Shown piece by piece: positions 38,817-48,687 of a stretch of DNA of 64,000 nucleotides. The notes below the pieces were generated by a model. That model was not told the DNA's origin and did no database searches. It saw only the letters and a list, made by a program, of their open reading frames with translations. The position numbers and the translations under genes are program-made. The stretch's first letter is position 1. Each line of letters starts with the position of its first letter. This DNA is from Psychromonas algicola (lineage in GTDB: Bacteria > Pseudomonadota > Gammaproteobacteria > Enterobacterales > Psychromonadaceae). The stretch spans positions 1 through 64,000 of the forward strand of contig NZ_SNUB01000011.1 in the NCBI RefSeq assembly GCF_004378355.1, in the 5' to 3' direction.

Positions 38817-39929
38817 GTGACGACACCTTTATCTCGATATCAAGCTGATTTATTAAAACCTAACTTTTTTGAAGACGACGCACAATTACAAGCGATCACT
38901 ATGTTGCAACGCCTGTATGATGATTTATCAAATGCTAAGACTCAATCGGTTAAAAAAAGTTCATTATTACAGCGTGTATTCGGTAGTAATAAAAAAGCTA
39001 AAACTAGCACACAGGGATTGTATTTTTATGGTGGAGTAGGACGAGGGAAAACTTATCTTGTTGATTTGTTTTTTCATAGCCTTGAGAGTGATCGTAAACA
39101 AAGATTGCATTTTCATCACTTTATGTTGCAAGTTCACCAACAGCTAACCTTATTGCAAGGACAAGCGAATCCTTTAAAAGTAATCGCAAAACAATTTGCT
39201 GAAAAAACTGATGTTATTTGTTTTGATGAATTTTTTGTTGAAGATATTACCGACGCAATGATCCTCGCGGGTATGTTTGAAGCTTTATTTGAAGAAGGTG
39301 TGGTATTAGTCGCAACCTCTAATATTCATCCTGATAATTTATATAAAAATGGTTTACAGCGTGCGCGATTTTTACCTGCCATCGATTTAATTAACCAACA
39401 TTGTGAAGTGTTTAATTTAGATGGAGGAAAGGATTATCGACTAGGGCGATTGATTGAGGCTGAAATCTATCATTACCCTCTGGATGATAATGCCTCTGTT
39501 CAAATTAAAGAGTCTTTTGAAACATTAGCCACTGGTGATAAACAATACGGTGAAATCATCACGGTTAATAATCGCGACATTAATACCGTTGCAACGAGTT
39601 GCGATACATTAAGCATCGAATTTAATGATTTATGCGATGGGCCTCGTAGTGTGCATGATTATATTGAGCTCGCTATTTTATATCGCACTGTATTAATTGC
39701 TAATATCCCCAAAATGACCGATCAACATAATGACTTAACAAGACGTTTTATCGCTTTAGTTGATGAATTTTACGATCGTAATGTCGTATTAATTATGTCT
39801 GCTGAAGTGGATGTACTTGCCTTGTATGAAGGTGAAAGGCTCGCCTTTGAGTTTCAACGTTGTGTTTCTCGCTTATTAGAAATGCAAAGTAAAGCCTACT
39901 TAAGTCAAGCTCATCATATCGATATATAA
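38817..39929 (+). CDS. zapE: Cell division ATPase ZapE (AFG1-like)
   Basis: An AFG1-family ATPase of 370 residues (E. coli ZapE 375). Walker A is GGVGRGKT (72-79), Walker B VICFDEFFVEDI, with VATSNIHPDNLYKNGLQRARFLPAI after it. ZapE acts at the Z-ring in E. coli. The start is GTG. It is divergent from degQ, as in the E. coli locus. Confidence 0.94.
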   Translation: MTTPLSRYQADLLKPNFFEDDAQLQAITMLQRLYDDLSNAKTQSVKKSSLLQRVFGSNKKAKTSTQGLYFYGGVGRGKTYLVDLFFHSLESDRKQRLHFHHFMLQVHQQLTLLQGQANPLKVIAKQFAEKTDVICFDEFFVEDITDAMILAGMFEALFEEGVVLVATSNIHPDNLYKNGLQRARFLPAIDLINQHCEVFNLDGGKDYRLGRLIEAEIYHYPLDDNASVQIKESFETLATGDKQYGEIITVNNRDINTVATSCDTLSIEFNDLCDGPRSVHDYIELAILYRTVLIANIPKMTDQHNDLTRRFIALVDEFYDRNVVLIMSAEVDVLALYEGERLAFEFQRCVSRLLEMQSKAYLSQAHHIDI

Positions 39930-39992
39930 GTGCTGTTGATAAAGTTGTTCATAAAGTTGCAATAAAGGGGTGATCTCTGAGTCATTCTTCTG

Positions 39993-40084
39993 TATAATTT
40001 CGCCGCCCACGTTATCCACCTCCCCAATTGTTATGGTGGATCTGTTTACGCTAGACGTATTCGAAGGGATACGGAAAGGCGAAA
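39993..40084 (+). promoter_or_regulatory. rplM promoter and structured leader
   Basis: A TATAAT at 39993-39998 is a strong -10 candidate, with no good -35 seen. Downstream, ATCCACC (40014-40020) pairs with GGTGGAT (40035-40041) and CGTAT (40056-40060) with ATACG (40069-40073). TTTCGCC (39998-40004) and GGCGAAA (40078-40084) could close both hairpins, but only in transcripts starting further upstream. This position and shape fit a ribosomal protein L13 autoregulatory leader. Confidence 0.5.
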
Positions 40085-40150
40085 AATACATTTTTGGCTG
40101 CAATTTATGTAGTCATATTTTTTTTAAATCATTAATTTGGGTATAACTTA

Positions 40151-40579
40151 ATGAAAACTTTTGTTGCAAAACCAGCTGAAGTAAAACGCGACTGGTTCGT
40201 AGTTGACGCTGAAGGAAAAACACTAGGTCGTTTAGCTACTGAAATCGCTTTACGTTTACGTGGTAAACACAAAGCTGAATACACACCTCACGTTGATACT
40301 GGCGATTACATCATCGTTATCAATGCTGAGAAAGTTACTGTAACTGGTAACAAAGCTAAAGGTAAAATTTACTACCACCACACTGGTTTCATTGGTGGCA
40401 TTAAAGCAATTAGCTTTGAAGACTTAATCGTACGTGCTCCTGAGCGTGTTATTGAAAAAGCTGTAAATGGTATGTTACCACGTGGTCCTTTAGGCCGCGC
40501 AATGTATCGTAAATTGAAAGTTTATGCTGGTTCTGAGCATCAACATTCTGCACAGCAACCACAAGTTTTAGACATCTAA
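40151..40579 (+). CDS. rplM: 50S ribosomal protein L13
   Basis: A large-subunit protein of 142 residues, the E. coli length. It begins [20 protein letters not shown] and contains [21 protein letters not shown]. It is followed 15 bp later by rpsI in the universal rplM-rpsI pair. Confidence 0.98.
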   Translation: MKTFVAKPAEVKRDWFVVDAEGKTLGRLATEIALRLRGKHKAEYTPHVDTGDYIIVINAEKVTVTGNKAKGKIYYHHTGFIGGIKAISFEDLIVRAPERVIEKAVNGMLPRGPLGRAMYRKLKVYAGSEHQHSAQQPQVLDI

Positions 40580-40594
40580 TAGGAATATAAAACA

Positions 40595-40984
40595 ATGGCA
40601 AATCAATACTACGGCACAGGTCGTCGCAAAAGCTCTACAGCTCGTGTGTTTATGAAAGCAGGTAGTGGTCAAATCACTATCAACAAACGTAACTTAGATG
40701 AATACTTCGGTCGTGAAACTGCATGTATGGTTGTTCGTCAACCATTAGTGTTAGTAGACTCTGCTGAGAAATTCGACCTAAACATCACTGTTAAAGGTGG
40801 TGGTACAACTGGTCAATCTGGTGCAATCCGTCTAGGCATCACTCGTGCATTAATGCAGTTTGATGAATCTCTACGTTCTGAATTACGTGGCGCAGGCTTT
40901 GTAACTCGTGATGCTCGTAAAGTTGAGCGTAAGAAAGTCGGTTTACATAAAGCACGTAAACGTCCACAATTCTCTAAACGTTAA
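40595..40984 (+). CDS. rpsI: 30S ribosomal protein S9
   Basis: A small-subunit protein of 129 residues. It has the N-terminal [16 protein letters not shown] and the basic C-terminal tail [17 protein letters not shown] that reaches the P-site tRNA. It ends at a strong terminator. Confidence 0.98.
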   Translation: MANQYYGTGRRKSSTARVFMKAGSGQITINKRNLDEYFGRETACMVVRQPLVLVDSAEKFDLNITVKGGGTTGQSGAIRLGITRALMQFDESLRSELRGAGFVTRDARKVERKKVGLHKARKRPQFSKR

Positions 40985-41003
40985 TTTTCGTTTTTCGAAT
41001 TGC

Positions 41004-41035
41004 AAAAAAGCCCAGTTTTTACTGGGCTTTTTTTT
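41004..41035 (+). terminator. Terminator after rpsI
   Basis: AAAGCCCAGT (41007-41016) pairs with ACTGGGCTTT (41021-41030), followed by a T-run. Confidence 0.95.
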
Positions 41036-41098
41036 GCTTGTTTTTTAAAGGTTAGCACTCTATTGTTAACCCATTAAAATAATTACAGGGAGAATGCC

Positions 41099-41623
41099 AT
41101 GTTAACTGAAACTATGGTTGAAAAGTTAAATGAACAAATTAATCTAGAGTTTTATTCTTCAAATCTCTATCTGCAAATGAGCGCTTGGTGTGAAGATAAA
41201 GGCTATGAAGGTGCTGCAGAAATGTTACGTAGTCACGCGGCAGAAGAAATGGAGCACATGAACCGTTTATTTACTTATGTAAGCGAAACAGGGGCATTAC
41301 CTATTTTAGGCTCTATTGATGCGCCTCCTTACGGATTTAAATCGTTAAAAGAAGTCTTTCAAGAAACTTACGAGCATGAATGTTTAATCACCAAGCAAAT
41401 TAACGAATTAACACATGTTGCATTTACAACGCATGATTACTCAACGTTTAACTTTTTACAGTGGTATGTTGCAGAGCAACACGAAGAAGAAAAACTATTT
41501 AAAGGTATTTTAGATAAAATCGATTTAGTTGGCGAAGACGGTAAAGCGTTATATTGGATTGATAAAGACCTCGCTGAGATTGCAAAAACAGGTGCGACGT
41601 CAATAATGGATTCAGCTGTTTAA
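41099..41623 (+). CDS. ftnA: Non-haem ferritin
   Basis: A four-helix ferritin of 174 residues. The ferroxidase ligands appear as Glu in [15 protein letters not shown], EExxH in [13 protein letters not shown], and Glu/Gln in the later helices ([11 protein letters not shown]). No haem-ligand Met typical of bacterioferritin was recognised. It stores iron in the cytoplasm. GGGAG precedes the start. It stands alone between rpsI and petA. Confidence 0.92.
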   Translation: MLTETMVEKLNEQINLEFYSSNLYLQMSAWCEDKGYEGAAEMLRSHAAEEMEHMNRLFTYVSETGALPILGSIDAPPYGFKSLKEVFQETYEHECLITKQINELTHVAFTTHDYSTFNFLQWYVAEQHEEEKLFKGILDKIDLVGEDGKALYWIDKDLAEIAKTGATSIMDSAV

Positions 41624-41670
41624 GCATTAAATTTGTGTTTGTTTTCACAAAGCAGGGCAATTCTAATGAG

Positions 41671-41698
41671 AGCATGGTCAATTAAGCCATGCTTTTTT
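41671..41698 (+). terminator. Terminator after ferritin gene
   Basis: AGCATGG (41671-41677) pairs with CCATGCT (41687-41693), with a T-run after it. Confidence 0.85.
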
Positions 41699-41870
41699 GT
41701 ATTTCCCCCTCAAAAGTAATGTTAATGGCTTGTAAATAGAGGCCTATTTCTTTAAAATTCAGCGAGTTTTTATACAACATTCGTCAATGACTTTGCAACG
41801 GATTGATGTGTACCCCCCAGTTTTGTATTTTTTGAGCTATTTTTAAGTAGTTCACAATGGAGATGGTTAA

Positions 41871-42461
41871 ATGAGCAATGAGCCTGTTAATTCTGGTCGT
41901 CGCAAGTTTCTAACATTAACAACAGGTGTTGTTGGTGGAGTAGGGGCAGCTGCAGTGGCAGTTCCTTTCGTGAAATCTTGGAGTCCAAGTGAAAAAGCTA
42001 AAGCTGCTGGTGCGCCAGTAAGTGTTGATATTAGCAAAATCCAACCAGGTCAATTGGTTCGTGTTGAATGGCGTGGCAAACCAGTTTGGGTTGTTTCACG
42101 TACACAGAAAGTAATTGATGAGCTGGCGACACTGAACGATAAGTTACGTGATCCTGATTCTGCTGAGCCTCAACAACCAGAATATGCGACAAATCCAAGT
42201 CGTTCTCTTAAACCTGAGCTATTAATCGCTGTGGGTATTTGTACGCATCTTGGTTGTTCTCCTACTTATTTACCAGATTCATTCGGTGAGCAAGTTGAAG
42301 GTGTTGAGTCAGGTTTCTTCTGCCCATGTCATGGTTCTAAATTTGATATGGCTGGACGTGTATTCCAAAACGTACCTGCGCCATTAAACTTAGTAATACC
42401 TCCACATTATTATGTTTCAGATACACAAGTCCTAATCGGCTTAGACAAAGGAGATGCCTAA
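41871..42461 (+). CDS. petA: Ubiquinol-cytochrome c reductase Rieske subunit
   Basis: The 2Fe-2S subunit of the bc1 complex, 196 residues. An N-terminal anchor with a twin-arginine-like GRRKFLTL leads into a hydrophobic helix (15-36). Cluster ligands are in CTHLGC (124-129) and CPCHG (151-155). Its stop overlaps the petB start (TAATG). First gene of petABC. Confidence 0.96.
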   Translation: MSNEPVNSGRRKFLTLTTGVVGGVGAAAVAVPFVKSWSPSEKAKAAGAPVSVDISKIQPGQLVRVEWRGKPVWVVSRTQKVIDELATLNDKLRDPDSAEPQQPEYATNPSRSLKPELLIAVGICTHLGCSPTYLPDSFGEQVEGVESGFFCPCHGSKFDMAGRVFQNVPAPLNLVIPPHYYVSDTQVLIGLDKGDA

Positions 42462-43738
42462 TGCTTAAAAAATTAGTCATGGGCGGAATTGATTGGATTG
42501 ATGCGCGTATTCCGATGACGGAAACGTGGAATAAACATCTTGCACAATATCCGACACCAGTAAACTTCAACTTTTGGTACTTCTTTGGTTCATTAGCAAT
42601 GTTAGTGCTTGTTAACCAAATATTAACAGGTATCTGGTTAACGATGCATTATAACCCATCAGCTGAAGGCGCGTTCGCTTCAATTGAGTACATCATGCGT
42701 GATGTTCCTTATGGTTGGTTATTACGTTATATGCATTCAACGGGTGCATCAGCATTCTTTGTTGTTATTTATTTACATATGTTCCGTGGATTAATTTACG
42801 GTTCATACCAAAAGCCACGTGAACTTATTTGGATCTTCGGTATGTTGATCTTCTTAGTGTTAATGGCTGAAGCATTTATGGGTTACTTATTACCTTGGGG
42901 ACAAATGTCTTTCTGGGGTGCACAGGTAATTATTTCACTATTTGGTGCCATTCCATTTATTGGTGATGATTTAACATTGTGGATACGTGGTGATTACGTT
43001 ATCTCTGGTGCAACGCTTAACCGTTTCTTTGCATTACATGTTGTTGCATTACCACTCGCACTTGTTGCATTGGTATTCCTACATATTGTTGCGCTTCACG
43101 AAGTGGGTTCAAACAATCCAGATGGTGTTGAAATTAAACAGAAGAAAGGTACTGTTTCAGAAGAAGCGAAAGGCAAATTCACTTTCCATAAACAATACAG
43201 CAGCAAAAAAGACATTATGGATGCTGTCCCGTTCCATCCTTACTTTACAGTAAAAGATATTATGGGTGTGTCATTCTTCTTGATCTGTTTTGCAGCAGTG
43301 ATCTTCTTTATTCCTGAAGGCGGCGGTTTCTTCCTTGAGCCACCAAACTTTGAAGCGGCAAATGGTTTGAAAACACCTGAGCATATTGCACCAGTTTGGT
43401 ATTACACACCTTACTATGCAATTTTACGTGCAATCCCAGATAAATTAATCGGTGTTGTATTCTTCGGTGGTTCTATTGCGATTTTATTCCTATTGCCTTG
43501 GTTAGATCGTTGTAAAGTTAAATCTATTCGCTACCGTAGTTTGGCGCATAAAATTAACATTACTCAGTTTACTATCTGTTTTATTGTATTAGGTTATTTA
43601 GGTGCCGTAGCAGCAACACCGCTTTATACAATCATTGCGCAGATTGCATCGGTTGGGTATTTTGGATTCTTTATTGCTCTGTTTATTTACAGCAAAAACG
43701 AAAAAACTAAGCCACTACCAACGAGGTTGACACACTAA
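42461..43738 (+). CDS. petB: Cytochrome b of the bc1 complex
   Basis: A polytopic membrane haem protein of 425 residues that holds both quinone sites. It has the haem-binding His pairs in RYMHSTGAS/IYLHMFRG and FFALHVVALP/LVFLHIVALHE, and an intact PEW-equivalent region (PEHIAPVWYY). It begins in the petA stop codon and its own stop overlaps petC. Confidence 0.96.
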   Translation: MLKKLVMGGIDWIDARIPMTETWNKHLAQYPTPVNFNFWYFFGSLAMLVLVNQILTGIWLTMHYNPSAEGAFASIEYIMRDVPYGWLLRYMHSTGASAFFVVIYLHMFRGLIYGSYQKPRELIWIFGMLIFLVLMAEAFMGYLLPWGQMSFWGAQVIISLFGAIPFIGDDLTLWIRGDYVISGATLNRFFALHVVALPLALVALVFLHIVALHEVGSNNPDGVEIKQKKGTVSEEAKGKFTFHKQYSSKKDIMDAVPFHPYFTVKDIMGVSFFLICFAAVIFFIPEGGGFFLEPPNFEAANGLKTPEHIAPVWYYTPYYAILRAIPDKLIGVVFFGGSIAILFLLPWLDRCKVKSIRYRSLAHKINITQFTICFIVLGYLGAVAATPLYTIIAQIASVGYFGFFIALFIYSKNEKTKPLPTRLTH

Positions 43739-44475
43739 TGAAAAAATTATTGATAGCCTTAGTGGCATTCGTTCCTAGTTTAGTTTTTGCATCAGGTGCA
43801 GCAGTGCATTTAGATAAAGCAAACTACGACTTAACGGATAAAGCATCTCTACAAAATGGTGCTAAATTATTCATGAACTACTGTTCTGCTTGTCACTCTA
43901 CTGCGCATCAACGTTACCAACGTGTTGCGACAGATTTAGGGATTCCAGATGAGTTAATGAAAGAAAACTTGATCTTCACCGACAGTAAAATTGGTGAGTT
44001 AATGAAAAACAGCATGGATAAAAAAGATGCTGCGAAATGGTTCGGTAACACGCCATTAGATTTAACATTAGAAGCGCGTGTGCGTGGTGCAGACTGGATC
44101 TACACTTACTTACGTTCTTTCTATAAAGATCCAACGCGTCCATTTGGTGTAAATAATGCAGTCTTCAAAGACGTGGCAATGCCGCATGTTTTAGAAGAGC
44201 TACAGGGCATCCCAACTGCTGTTTTTGAAACAACGGTTGATGCTGATGGTGTAGAGCATCATGAAATTATCGCGCTTGAAAGTAACGAAGGTGGCGAGAT
44301 GTCATCGGATGAGTATGACCAAGCGGTACTAGATCTGGTAAACTTCCTAGTCTATTCAGGAGAGCCGAATAAACTTGAGCGTCAAAACTTAGGTTTCTGG
44401 GTAATTGGTTTCCTAATTATCTTATTTGTACTGAGTTACTTATTGAAGAAAGAATACTGGCGCGATATTCATTAA
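43738..44475 (+). CDS. petC: Cytochrome c1 of the bc1 complex
   Basis: Haem c-containing subunit of 245 residues with a signal peptide (about 1-19). The haem site is CSACH (49-53), a Met ligand is likely in VAMPHVLEEL, and a C-terminal anchor helix (FWVIGFLIILFVLSYLL) ends the protein. It passes electrons from the Rieske centre to soluble cytochrome c. Confidence 0.95.
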   Translation: MKKLLIALVAFVPSLVFASGAAVHLDKANYDLTDKASLQNGAKLFMNYCSACHSTAHQRYQRVATDLGIPDELMKENLIFTDSKIGELMKNSMDKKDAAKWFGNTPLDLTLEARVRGADWIYTYLRSFYKDPTRPFGVNNAVFKDVAMPHVLEELQGIPTAVFETTVDADGVEHHEIIALESNEGGEMSSDEYDQAVLDLVNFLVYSGEPNKLERQNLGFWVIGFLIILFVLSYLLKKEYWRDIH

Positions 44476-44502
44476 TCGCTAATATTTTTTCTACTATCTT
44501 TT

Positions 44503-44545
44503 CGGCAATGGTGTTTTTTCGACGTCATTGCCGTTTGTGTTTTTT
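44503..44545 (+). terminator. Weak terminator-like hairpin after petC
   Basis: CGGCAATG (44503-44510) pairs with CATTGCCG (44526-44533) around a T-rich loop, with T-rich sequence after it. It would separate petABC from sspAB only partly. Confidence 0.55.
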
Positions 44546-44579
44546 AAACACTTATTTTTTTAATTACTAGGGGTATTCC

Positions 44580-45218
44580 ATGGCCGTAGCTGCAAACAAG
44601 CGTTCTGTTATGACGTTGTTCTCAGGACCATCTGATTTATATAGTCACCAAACACGTATCGTATTGGCTGAAAAAGGCGTCAATGTTGATATTACATTCG
44701 TTGACCAAGAAAACCCTTCAGAGGAACTAGCTGAATTAACACCTGATAGCGATCTACCAACATTAGTAGACCGTGAGTTAGTGTTATACAACTCTCGCAT
44801 CATTATGGAATACTTAGATGAGCGTTTTCCTCATCCACCACTTATGCCTGTATATCCTGTTGAACGTGCTAAAAGCCGTTTATTAATGGAGCGTATTGAA
44901 GGTGAATGGTTTCCATTAGTAGCAACAATTATGTCTGGTGACGAAGCGAAAGTTGAACCTGCTCGTGCTACTTTACGCGCTAAAATTCTTGAAGTTGCAC
45001 CAGTATTCGAGCACTTCTCATACTTTATGTCTGAAGAGTTTACGATTGTTGATTGTTACATGGCTCCTTTATTATGGCGTCTACCAGAATTAAAAATCGA
45101 TTTAGGCTACGAAAATGTAACAGGCATTAAAAGTTACATGGTTAAAGTATTTGAGCGTGAATCATTCCAAGCGTCAATGACTGAAACTGAGCGTGAAATT
45201 CGCATCGGCGGTCAATAA
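44580..45218 (+). CDS. sspA: Stringent starvation protein A
   Basis: A GST-fold RNA polymerase-associated regulator of 212 residues, with thioredoxin-like N-terminus (MTLFSGPSDLYSHQTRIVLAEKG) and all-helical C-terminal domain. It partners sspB downstream. The rplM-rpsI-petABC-sspAB order is usual in marine gammaproteobacteria. Confidence 0.95.
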   Translation: MAVAANKRSVMTLFSGPSDLYSHQTRIVLAEKGVNVDITFVDQENPSEELAELTPDSDLPTLVDRELVLYNSRIIMEYLDERFPHPPLMPVYPVERAKSRLLMERIEGEWFPLVATIMSGDEAKVEPARATLRAKILEVAPVFEHFSYFMSEEFTIVDCYMAPLLWRLPELKIDLGYENVTGIKSYMVKVFERESFQASMTETEREIRIGGQ

Positions 45219-45232
45219 GATAGGTATTTAAA

Positions 45233-45646
45233 ATGTCGGAAATGTTAGTACAACGCCCTTATTTATTACGTGCTTTTTATAACTGGATTGTTGATAGTGA
45301 ATGTACTCCACATATTATTGTGGATGCTTCATTACCGAATGTTGAAGTGCCAGTGCAGTTCGTTGAGAATGGGAAAATTGTATTAAACATCGCGCCAGAG
45401 TCTGTTGTAGCGTTCGAGTTAAATGATGATGCATTATCATTTAACGCGCGTTTTTCAGGTCAGCCGATGCAAATTTACGTACCTTTATATGCGATTGAAG
45501 GAATTTATGCTCGTGAGAATGGTGCAGGTACAATCTTCCCTGAAGAGCCTGCTTACAAGCTTGCAACAACTCAGGCAGATGCTAGTGATAGTAAGAAATC
45601 TGATGATGATAAGCCTAAAAGGCCAACATTAACTGTTGTAAAATAG
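45233..45646 (+). CDS. sspB: ClpXP adaptor SspB
   Basis: A protease adaptor of 137 residues that delivers ssrA-tagged proteins to ClpXP. The folded domain covers about residues 5-110 (YLLRAFYNWIVDSECTPHI). A flexible linker and a C-terminal ClpX-binding tail RPTLTVVK follow. Begins 14 bp after sspA. Confidence 0.94.
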   Translation: MSEMLVQRPYLLRAFYNWIVDSECTPHIIVDASLPNVEVPVQFVENGKIVLNIAPESVVAFELNDDALSFNARFSGQPMQIYVPLYAIEGIYARENGAGTIFPEEPAYKLATTQADASDSKKSDDDKPKRPTLTVVK

Positions 45647-45670
45647 TCTCGATATAAATTTCGACAAATA

Positions 45671-45696
45671 AAAAACCGAGCTTGCTCGGTTTTTTT
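45671..45696. terminator. Bidirectional terminator sspB/lnt
   Basis: AACCGAGC pairs with GCTCGGTT, with an A-run at left and a T-run at right, between convergent genes. Confidence 0.92.
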
Positions 45697-45743
45697 GTCT
45701 CTGCTTTTTATTGCATCGCAGCTACCAGTTAGAGGTTACGGAT

Positions 45744-47309
45744 TTACAATGAAGAGGGCGCTTTTTTCGATAAGATAAAAGCGGCAATTAATGAAAATAG
45801 AACAAAGATAAATAAAGGCGTTTGTCCCATTCGTTGATAAGGTGTTTCACCATAAGCAGGTTGTACTTCTTCTCTTAATACAGCATCTTCAAAAGTAGGT
45901 AAACGGCCCACTTCTTCACCGACTGTATTGTAGATCGCAGTGATCCCTGTGTTGGTGCTGCGTAAAACTGGACGACCGAATTCAATGGCACGCATTCTCG
46001 CTATTTGTAGATGTTGGTCTGGGCCAATTGAACTGCCAAACCAAGCGTCATTACTGACGGTTAATATCATACCTGTGTCATGGTGAATATTTTTTCTTAA
46101 TAACTCAGGAAAAGCTATTTCATAACATAATGCAGAAGCCAATGTCGTACCGTGTGCTTGTAAATTCCTTTGTACTTCACCACCGCGATGAAAACTCGAC
46201 ATAGGTAAATTAAAATAAGGCGCTAGTGGGCGTAATAAATCTTCAAAGGGTACAAACTCACCAATAGGTAATAAATGATGCTTCTGATAGCGATTTGGGC
46301 TTACATTTGAGTAACCTTCACCTTCTGGTAAGTCACCTAGCATAATAATGCTATTAAAATATTGATTACTTTCTTTGTTGTAGCTAATGATGCCTGTAAT
46401 TAAGGATTGCTCATTGGTTTTTAAAGCATTGGATAGCGATTGTAAAAAAGGCTGCATATTCAGCTCAAGTGCAGCGATTGCAGACTCTGGCCAAATAATT
46501 AACTCATTTTTATGAATCAATTCAGGATCCGTTTGTAATTCATTTTGAATACCAGAAAGTGCTAAATATTTACGTAAAGAAGGGGAGAGGTGATTGGGTT
46601 CCCATTTCTTAGCTTGATCGATATTACCTTGAACTAAAGCGACTTTAATAGGCGCTTGTAATTCGGTAAAACTTAACTTCTTTAAAGCAAACCCTGAAAC
46701 CGTTAAGAAAAGAATTAATCCTAAGGCAAAAGATTTAGATTGTTTAAGCACTAATAAAGTCAGGGCCGAGCAAGTCAATAAAATTGCCAAGGTCATGCCC
46801 TGTACACCCAAAATAGGCGCAAAGCCAACGAATGGGGTGTCAATATGGCTGTAACCTAGATAAGCCCACGGAAAGCCTGTTAAAACCCATCCGCGCAAAA
46901 AGTCCATAATTAACCAAGCACTAGGCAAAATAAGTAGTAACTTAACTGCCATTGAATTGCTTTTTATCTTGAAGGTTAACCATAACGCTAAACTTGGGAA
47001 GAGTGCGAGATAAGCACATAAGACAACAATGAGTGCGACACTAACAAAGGCTGGCATACCACCAAATAAATCCATGCTGACATAGATCCAATGAATGGTT
47101 GCAATAAACATGGATAAATTGAAGACAAAGCTAACTAAAAATAGCTTCTTTTGTTGTAAGTGGACTTGTTTAAGCAATAAAAATAAGCCAACAAATGATG
47201 GATATAACACCCACCATTGTTGAAACGGTGCAAAAGCAAAAACTTGTATCGCACCTAACAAACTGGCGATAAATAGCTGCCCTAAAAGGGAGGAAGTCAT
47301 TTTATTCAT
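45744..47309 (-). CDS. lnt: Apolipoprotein N-acyltransferase
   Basis: Adds the third acyl chain to lipoproteins in the inner membrane. It has 521 residues: about six N-terminal helices, then the nitrilase-like domain with Glu in IIWPESAIA, Lys near KHHLLPIGEFVPF and Cys in ALCYEIAFPE, and a final C-terminal helix. Last gene of miaB-ybeZ-ybeY-corC-lnt. Confidence 0.95.
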   Translation of the reverse strand: MNKMTSSLLGQLFIASLLGAIQVFAFAPFQQWWVLYPSFVGLFLLLKQVHLQQKKLFLVSFVFNLSMFIATIHWIYVSMDLFGGMPAFVSVALIVVLCAYLALFPSLALWLTFKIKSNSMAVKLLLILPSAWLIMDFLRGWVLTGFPWAYLGYSHIDTPFVGFAPILGVQGMTLAILLTCSALTLLVLKQSKSFALGLILFLTVSGFALKKLSFTELQAPIKVALVQGNIDQAKKWEPNHLSPSLRKYLALSGIQNELQTDPELIHKNELIIWPESAIAALELNMQPFLQSLSNALKTNEQSLITGIISYNKESNQYFNSIIMLGDLPEGEGYSNVSPNRYQKHHLLPIGEFVPFEDLLRPLAPYFNLPMSSFHRGGEVQRNLQAHGTTLASALCYEIAFPELLRKNIHHDTGMILTVSNDAWFGSSIGPDQHLQIARMRAIEFGRPVLRSTNTGITAIYNTVGEEVGRLPTFEDAVLREEVQPAYGETPYQRMGQTPLFIFVLFSLIAAFILSKKAPSSL

Positions 47310-47328
47310 CAGTTTCTTAACCTATTGC

Positions 47329-48201
47329 TCACTCTTGTGGTGGCTGTTTTCTTAATTCTTTTGGAGTACGAACTTGTAATTGTACTAAACGTCGATTGTC
47401 TGCGTGAGTGACTTTAAACTTATGTTCGCCTATCGTGATTTTTTCACCACGGCCAGGTAAGTGACCTAACTCATGTAAGATCAAACCACCAATAGTATCT
47501 TGATCTTCGACGTTATAATCGGTTTTGAAGAAGTCATTAAAATCAGCAAGTGTCGTCAAAGCGCTTACAGCATAACTACGTTTACCAATTTTACGGATCT
47601 CTTCATCATCATCGTTGTCGAATTCATCTTCGATTTCACCAACAATTACTTCTAAAATATCTTCGATTGTCACTAAGCCTGATACACCACCATACTCATC
47701 AACAACAATTGCCATGTGGTAACGTTGGCTACGAAACTCTTTTAATAACGTATCTAAACGCTTACTTTCAGGAACCACCACTGCTTCTCGTAGAATTTCT
47801 TCTATTTTGAATTCGTCAGGATCTGAACTAAAACCGTATTGAATAAGGTCTTTTGCTAGCAATAAACCCACAATATGGTCTTTATCTTCAGTGATCACTG
47901 GGAAACGAGAATGTGCTGAGTTAATGATTTCAGGTAAAAACTCATCAACGGACTGATGTAATCCTAAGGTCACCATTTGTGAACGAGGGATCATGATATC
48001 GCGTACTCGCATTTTAGAAACGTCGAGCACTCCTTTTATCATTTCTTTGGTTTTTTGATCGATCACTTCACGCTGCTTAGCGCTATCGATCACATCTAAT
48101 AATTCATCTTGGCTTTTTGGTTCGCCTTGGAATAAATTGCTGATTTTATCGAGCAGACCTTCTTTAGGCTGCTCGTTGCTAGAATGATAATCTTCCGACA
48201 T
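47329..48201 (-). CDS. corC: CBS-domain magnesium/cobalt efflux protein CorC
   Basis: A cytoplasmic protein of 290 residues with a CBS pair (about 65-190, IMIPRSQMVTL and RYHMAIVVDEYGGVSGLVT) and a C-terminal CorC_HlyC domain (about 205-285). E. coli YbeX belongs here. It sits between ybeY and lnt as in E. coli. Confidence 0.94.
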   Translation of the reverse strand: MSEDYHSSNEQPKEGLLDKISNLFQGEPKSQDELLDVIDSAKQREVIDQKTKEMIKGVLDVSKMRVRDIMIPRSQMVTLGLHQSVDEFLPEIINSAHSRFPVITEDKDHIVGLLLAKDLIQYGFSSDPDEFKIEEILREAVVVPESKRLDTLLKEFRSQRYHMAIVVDEYGGVSGLVTIEDILEVIVGEIEDEFDNDDDEEIRKIGKRSYAVSALTTLADFNDFFKTDYNVEDQDTIGGLILHELGHLPGRGEKITIGEHKFKVTHADNRRLVQLQVRTPKELRKQPPQE

Positions 48202-48210
48202 TAATTTTAT

Positions 48211-48687
48211 TTACTCTTTTTCGCTTAAATAAGGGTCATTGTAACCAAGCTCAATCATGAGGCTAGTTTCAATACGTTCCATCGTTTCTGCTTCTTCTTC
48301 ATCAATATGGTCATAACCTAATAAATGCAAGGTTCCATGAATTAACATATGTGCCCAATGTGATATGAGTCTCTTATTTTGTTCAATTGCTTCTTTTTCA
48401 ACCACACTCTTACAGATTATCAGATCCCCTAACAAAGGTAACGTGATCCCGGGTGGGTTTTGAAAAGGAAAAGATAAGACATTCGTTGGTCTATCTTTTT
48501 CTCTATATTGGCTATTCAACTCTTGGCTTTCTGCTGCATCAACAATACGTACTGTCAGCTCAGCTTCTTCACGAATGTCATCGCTTGCCGCCATAATTGC
48601 TGCATTTACCCAAGTTTCTATTTGCGCTAACTCAGGTAAAGATTGCTCGTTCTCACTCGCAATCTGTAAATCAACATACAATTCCAT
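48211..48687 (-). CDS. ybeY: Endoribonuclease YbeY
   Basis: A metal-dependent RNase for 16S rRNA 3'-end maturation and ribosome quality control. It has 158 residues. The zinc site [11 protein letters not shown] is intact, and the upstream NVLSFPFQ is typical. Its start overlaps the ybeZ stop (TAATG). Confidence 0.96.
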   Translation of the reverse strand: MELYVDLQIASENEQSLPELAQIETWVNAAIMAASDDIREEAELTVRIVDAAESQELNSQYREKDRPTNVLSFPFQNPPGITLPLLGDLIICKSVVEKEAIEQNKRLISHWAHMLIHGTLHLLGYDHIDEEEAETMERIETSLMIELGYNDPYLSEKE

